Part shown: positions 58,601-64,000 of the stretch, in pieces
Position numbering within the stretch: position 1 is the first letter of the stretch
How the letters are laid out: every line of letters starts with the position of its first letter
Source: Rhabdornis inornatus
Taxonomy: Eukaryota; Chordata; Aves; Passeriformes; Rhabdornithidae
Direction: 5' to 3'
Assembly: GCA_013397075.1 (NCBI GenBank)
Contig: VWZS01003516.1
Location: 186,001-250,000, forward strand
Length of the DNA stretch: 64,000 nt
Position numbers and translations under genes: made by a program
The notes under the pieces: generated by a model
The model's database searches: none
Seen by the model: only the letters and a program-made list of their open reading frames with translations
Told to the model about the DNA's origin: nothing

Positions 58601-61600
58601 ATAAGAAATTCTAGATTTAGTGACACGAATGCATGAAAGATGAAGAGTGCAAAGAGCACCTCTGCTTAAAATTAGAAGACAGATTTCCTATAGTTACATG
58701 AAACTTAAGTCTTTAGACTTTCTATTCTGGGCAAGCTGCAAATAGTTGCTGGCACACACAGCATGCCAATAATAAATCCCTTTTTCAAAGAGTGGTTCTG
58801 AAGTGGTCACCATTAAGGCCTTGGTTCTTTTTTAGAGGTGACACCTGCAGCTGCTATTGAAATCAACTGGAGTTGTCACTTCCCAGCATTGCTGAAGTCA
58901 CTCTCTAAAACATCACTCCATTATCTTCTTTTAAGAAAGAGGAAAAAAAAAAACCAACCCTGAAAACTACCCTTTGCATGTGTGTCACTTGAGACCAAAG
59001 GGATATAATTTTTATAATAAACCATTTCCTCAAACTTTTGTTTCTGATCAAAAAGGCTTCAAGGCAAATACAGTACTGAGCAGGTGAAGGCATAAAAATT
59101 CTATGATCTACCTCCCCAAAAGTGAGGAAACACGGATCTATATTTTCTGATTCACAGCATATTTGTTCATGGTTTCCAACAAGCAGGGGAAGGCTTTATG
59201 AGACAAGGACTGCAGGTGTTTTGACAAAGTAAGAAGTATTTTGGCATGGCAGTGCCACAGGAGTCCCAGAGTCAGCTGACAAGCCCACCAGGCAGAGGCA
59301 GTAAGCATGCACCAAGTTTGGGGAGGGAAAGTCAAGTATAGTCAGCAAAGTCTTTCACCTGGGGAAAAAAGGCTAGTGGTAAATAAGACATTAAACATTT
59401 ATGTTAGATCATCAATATACAGCTATTAACTAGATGATTTTTTCCATGCTGATTTCCTATGCTAACAAGGTGTGATGCATGTACATTATAGCCCATCACT
59501 ACCAGGTGAATTTTATATTTTGGCATAAGGTATTGCTCTCACTTCTTATTTCCCGCCCTCAGGTCTTGCTTGGAACTGTGCTTTTGCAAGCACTTTCCTT
59601 AAGGAGGAGTTTCAGCGAAGCAAAACTACAGGTAAAGCTTCCTGTGTGTCTCCCCTGATGTTTCATTTGTCAAAATGTGATCTTTTTATAAGAAAAAAAA
59701 CCACACCTACTATTCCTCTGATACAGCCATGCACAAGTTCCTTTTCCAGTGCTAAATGGCCTAACTTTAACCTGCCTAATTTAAGCATATCTGTCCAGTG
59801 GGTTGTCATCCAATATGACAGGATACATGTTTACTCTATCAGGGAGCAGAGAGTAATCTAATCCAGGATATTTTCATTACAAAGCCTCAAGATCCTGATC
59901 AGAGAGCAGTGATGGCTGTGTTGAGACAGGAGGTAGACCAACTTTGGATCTACCAGCCAAACAAAAATAGACAAGAGCATTTCCTATAGCCAGGCTATCT
60001 AGTTCCCTAGAGGCACCAAGGATCCCAGATAATGAGCTAGATATCTTCCAGGGCTCTAACCACCTTCACCTCTCAAACTAAAAGGACAGGGAGAGCTTGG
60101 TGCAGAATCCTACAGTTCACCAGACAACATGTGAAAGTTCTGCCAGGCAGAATGCTGTACCCATTAAGCAATAAAAGCTGCAAGGTCAAGTATTCCTGCT
60201 CAGGTTTTGGCAGGGGAGGGGACAAGTTGCTTTCTAAGAAATTTAACATTTACTGCTGCAGCCAAGGTATCCTCTCAACAGCTTTACATATTTGATGGTT
60301 CACATTCCTGTGTATGTTTTAGATCAAGACTGAACCCCTCCAGGCAGCTGGATGAGACCCACACATGGGCTGCATACAGATGAAACTCACACACAGCCTG
60401 GACATTCAAATTATAGATGAATAATTTTTATCTACCTGAGTGTTAACATTACTTCCTAAGGTTAGAGAAAGGTGTTACAATCACACTCTAAATAGGAAAA
60501 AACACTAAGACAGTGCAAAAAAAAAAAATCAATCAGTTGCCTAATCCTAGTGGGGAAGGCACCTTTTATCCAAGCAATTTGCAAGGGCTGCCTGAACCTC
60601 TACCACCTAGATTGGTTACAGAGTCCTAGCTAAGCACCAAGGAAAAGGAGAGGTGAAAATCCTTGTTTCTGCTACTTATCCCCAAGACCCTGAATGCTGA
60701 AGTTCACCTGGGGAGTTCAGAGTATACAGTACCCATGGGTGCACTGTCAGTCACAGCAGGATCTCAAAAACGGAGGGGCTGAGAGGAGCTAATGATGCAT
60801 ACTGTAATACACAATTTCAACATCCACAACTAGTCAGAACAATTCCTCTATATGACTAATTAACTGAAGTAATGGATGCCATACCAATATTTATGGTACA
60901 GAAAAAAATGCTGAATTCCCTGAGGGAAAGAACAGGGTGGAGGGAAAAACCACACACAACTCCATTTCATGCCATCTTGCAAAGGAGTACAAGAAATGGT
61001 TCCACATAACCCATCCCACAGAACGACTAACTTTAAAACACCATCTTCAGAAGCAACCTTCAATTAACCCCAAATCTAAAATTCTGCCAATGGCTATTGA
61101 TAAATATTAATGTACCAGGTATTTGTGAAGCTTCAGTGTCTGAACAAACAGCTTTGTGCTAGGGAAAAAAAATGCTCAAGACTAACAAGCCTGAACTGTA
61201 ACTGATCAGAATCAATTTCAAAGCTACTTGAATTCTTCTGTCTTCTTTGTTTTAAAGTTGCATATAAATTTTAATTGCATCATTTGTTTGTTAACAATCT
61301 CAAACAAGCATTAAGCTTCAAGTTTTACAGCAAGAGGCAAAGAAAAAAATGTGAGGTAGGTGGGTGAAGAAGACAGCTGTATTGTTCTAGCTGTTCCTCA
61401 GCCTCTCCCACTGCCAGATTTCTGTGGATGATGTATCCCAAGGTAGCAATTTTAAGAACTTTCTGGCACTATCCCAAGCTCCCTCTTGCAAATCAGAGAT
61501 CAGACTAATGATATATATATAAAAAAAAGGACAGGAAATAGGAATAAGCTGGATAACTGACACTGTTTCAAACACTGGAAATTGCTGAACTCTGGTACTG

Positions 61601-63701
61601 CAGCTTTACAGAATAGATAGTTGTCCAAACTGAAAAATTTTACCTCATAAAATTAAAAAGGAAAATCAGTAAAAACAAAACAAATCACTTTCCAAAAAAT
61701 AATTTGCTTTACAGCTACTGCTAGCTTGGGACACAGTAGTATCACATAGACTTCAAGAAACTCCACACCACCCCTCCCCAGTAATTTATACATTACTGCA
61801 TTAGTCTCTAAGTGAGGGAGTTATCACTCAGATAAGGTTCACCAAGAAGTCTGTATAGAATCAATGCTTTTCATTAGTGTGGAGCTTAAAAATTCAAGCT
61901 AGAACTACTGAAATAAATCCTTTGCTCACTACCAACACCAAAGCAATTTTGTTTCATAACTGAAGCACACAATTTCTAATGCTCTTTATTCTTGCTCCTT
62001 CCCATCAGAAACAGTAACTTCACTGCTGTTGTATGGCAAAAATAAGTCATATGAGAAGACTATGTCCATATTGTTTCTCATTTGCAAACTCAAATACAGA
62101 AAAAATACTATTTGAGAATAACTTTGAAATTACCCCAAGTGGTTGAAACATAACCCAGGAACTCAATCTACTTAAAAAACCCCTCATGATAAACTAGCAC
62201 TGTGATTAAGCATCTCCTTGCAAAGTCTACACAGCTTATGCACAGCTCTGACAAAGATGCTGTGTTCCCCATCAAGAGATGAACGCAGAGCTCAAGATTT
62301 AACTACAATATACAGGAGGGACTTCTTTCCATAGGTACAGCCACAGACTGTTGTAAAGTAAAACTACTCACAGCTTATTTTTAGAAGCCAGGGTGGGCTG
62401 GGAGAGTATTCAGTAAACCAGCCAAAAATCAGCTAACCACCCACTAGACTGCAGTGGCACTGTTCAAATAAATTACAGCCCGCTTTGCAACAGCTACAGG
62501 AAAAAATGGTGGAAAAAATAAATACCCTGAGTATTTCAATTCCCTTAAAATGCTGGAGGCAAAGGTACAAGAAACAGCAGCAGATAGGGCAGTGTGGGCT
62601 GGAGACACTGTGTTCATTCACCTGCAAGAGGCAAGTCAAACAGGCCTTCCTTAGGACTGGATGAGCACAGAACAACAATATCCGGCAGCTGCAAGGTAAG
62701 AATGTGCTTATTCCAACAGAGAAAAATTCAAAGAAGGCTGGGCTTAGGGACCTGCAGTGCAAGAACTATCAAACTCGCCTTGTGTTTCAAGCAGCAATAC
62801 TAGAAACTGGTGAAATAAAAGCATGAGTTAAATTACCTTTACTTCCTCATGCAGATAACATTCAAAAGTTTGAGGTGCTAACACTACTGAAATCTCCAAC
62901 CCAAGAGTTTACAATTTCATCAAGTCTGTATTAAATGGCCAATAAAGAGGAGAAAGAATCCTACTTTTCTCTTTGATGTCATAACTTAAGAACGTGGTTT
63001 TAAATACCCTGGGTTTATGGTATCGACTATGCCCATTAACAGGAACATTTCCAAGTTCAAGAGGGCACAGGACCAACAAAGGCCATCAACACACCCCGAC
63101 CTGGCAACCAGAACTTATGTGCCTCTGCATGGAAAAACTTATCAATTGTATCTTTTTGATTTTTAAATATTCAACTGCAGCAAACTCAGTCAGTCCTTAA
63201 TTTGTGGGGCATGAGCATCAGGTTGGAGGGTCCCTGGTAGCACAGAAAGTGAAATGATTTGTAGAGACCAGCTTCCTTTAGCTTGAAATGCAAATGAAGC
63301 ATTTTTGTCCCTAACCATTCCTAGCAGGCATTCTCCAAGTAACCAAGATGCCGCGAGCTACAGTCTGAGAGGTTAGCAAGGTCCATTTCATCTGTTAGTC
63401 ACCAGGTGCCAAACGCAATCCACAGGTACCGAGGCTCCGATACACATCTCTGCACCGAGCCGGGGCCCTGCACCATCCCCATTCCTCAGCACCTCGCAAC
63501 TTGCCAGCTTCCACCCCGTGGCCCACTTGGAAGGGCTGAGGGCAACAGCTGTGAAACTCCCTGCAGGATCCTACCTGCCTGCAGCCGGGCAGGGAGCCCA
63601 GCCTACCCTGGCTCCCTCCCGCCGGGCACTCTCCACACCCAGCACCCCCAAAAGCAGAAGGATGCTTCAGTCTCCAAGAACTAGTACTGGTCTGCAGCCC
63701 C

Positions 63702-63843
63702 CACTGATGCCCCATCCCTGGAAGCGTGGAAAGCCAGGCTGGATGAGGCTTTGGGCAACCTGGGCTAGCTGTCCCTGCGCACAGCAGCGAGGTCGGACCG
63801 CGATGGTCGCTAAGGTGCCTTCCAACCCAGAGCGTCCTGCGTG
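63702..63843 (+). mobile_element. CR1-type LINE 3' end fragment, GC-rich
   Basis: The plus strand matches the CR1 3' region: TGCCCCATCCCTGGAAG, then AGCCAGGCTGGATGAGGCTT, GGGCAACCTGGGCTAG, TGTCCCTGC, then AAGGTGCCTTCCAACCCAGA. The orientation is sense to the plus strand. It is markedly more GC- and CpG-rich than the other copies. Confidence 0.9.
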
Positions 63844-63859
63844 CGGCGCACAAGGTGGC

Positions 63860-64000
63860 GGGGCCGAGGTACCAGGGCACTGCGGGGGCGAAACACTGAA
63901 CCCCCGAGCCACGGAGCAGAGAGCAGAGCAGGGCGGAGCGGGGTCCCGCACACACGGACACACACAGAGCCCGGTAGGCGGGCGGTACCGGCGGCTCGGG
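63860..64000. promoter_or_regulatory. CpG-rich edge, possible start of a CpG island
   Basis: The last 140 bases are very GC-rich with many CpG dinucleotides, unlike the AT-rich sequence before them. This is what the shore of a promoter CpG island would look like, perhaps the one holding JAG2 exons 1-2. No TATA box, start site or coding exon can be assigned, and the window ends here. Confidence 0.4.

Larger units (their letters stand above)
39492..64000 (-). other. JAG2: JAG2 intron 2 and possibly further 5' sequence (at least 24.5 kb, no exon found)
   Basis: This whole stretch lies upstream of exon 3. I searched on the minus strand for the MNNL exon (motifs such as NGELL, CCDG, CDTYF, CLKEYQ and FAWP) and found none. 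No open frame on either strand shows a domain. It holds a G-quadruplex candidate (45083-45119), simple repeats (45648-45665, 51233-51286, 55546-55697), and a CR1 fragment with a CpG-rich edge at the far end. The simplest reading is one very long intron 2, with exons 1-2 beyond 64000. Confidence 0.75.

Noticed and set aside
63395..63961. 188-codon minus-strand open frame at the GC-rich end, considered as JAG2 exon 1 or another gene
   Set aside because: It runs antisense through the CR1 fragment at 63702-63843 and has no Jagged signal peptide or MNNL residues. GC-rich sequence yields such frames by chance.
1..64000. CRISPR arrays, tRNA or rRNA genes, intact transposons, endogenous viral genes
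   Set aside because: None was seen. Repeats found are CR1 ends and simple tracts only, and CRISPR is not expected in an animal genome.

Overview
This window is vertebrate genomic DNA, most likely from a bird. It holds most of one large multi-exon gene on the minus strand: JAG2 (Jagged-2), a transmembrane ligand of Notch receptors. The bird assignment rests on several pieces of CR1-type retroelement 3' ends (about 4207, 13655, 34837 and 63702, plus a degraded one near 24427), a dense intergenic-like AT-rich background, and protein similarity to vertebrate JAG2. The species cannot be named from the sequence.

Gene layout, read right to left because the gene is on the minus strand. 64000 to 39492 is intronic or 5' sequence with no recognisable coding exon. 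It is at least 24.5 kb of what I take to be intron 2, ending at a CpG-rich edge (about 63860-64000). Exon 3 (39437-39491) encodes the end of the N-terminal MNNL/C2 domain, and exon 4 (32537-32791) the DSL domain. Exons 5-21 (31580 down to 5207) encode 16 EGF-like repeats. Exons 22-23 (5016 to 3461) encode the cysteine-rich, von Willebrand C-like region. Exons 24-25 (3023 to 1712) encode the juxtamembrane ectodomain. Exons 1 and 2 (signal peptide and most of MNNL) and exon 26 (transmembrane and cytoplasmic part) were not found and should lie beyond the two ends of the window.

I placed 23 exons by reading translation, splice dinucleotides and codon phase. Together they total 2839 bases and give one uninterrupted reading frame (946 codons plus one base). 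All 23 have GT donors and AG acceptors, and most lengths match those I know for the JAG1 paralogue (255, 61, 131, 120, 114, 47, 174, 151, 165, 117, 28 and 86 bases), so the exon map is well constrained. The gene is compact at its 3' end and expanded at its 5' end: intron 5 is 10.7 kb, intron 3 is 6.6 kb and intron 2 exceeds 24 kb.

No second protein gene, tRNA, rRNA, CRISPR array or DNA transposon was recognised. The rest is intron with CR1 fragments, A/C-rich or T/G-rich simple tracts, a few short microsatellites, a G-quadruplex candidate and a T11A11 palindrome. I see no previously undescribed system. The points most worth a second look are two changed residues in the Notch-contacting DSL loop, a JAG1-like EGF10 segment that mammalian JAG2 lacks, loss of an O-fucose site in EGF4, and a T/G-rich tract just downstream of the short exon 5.
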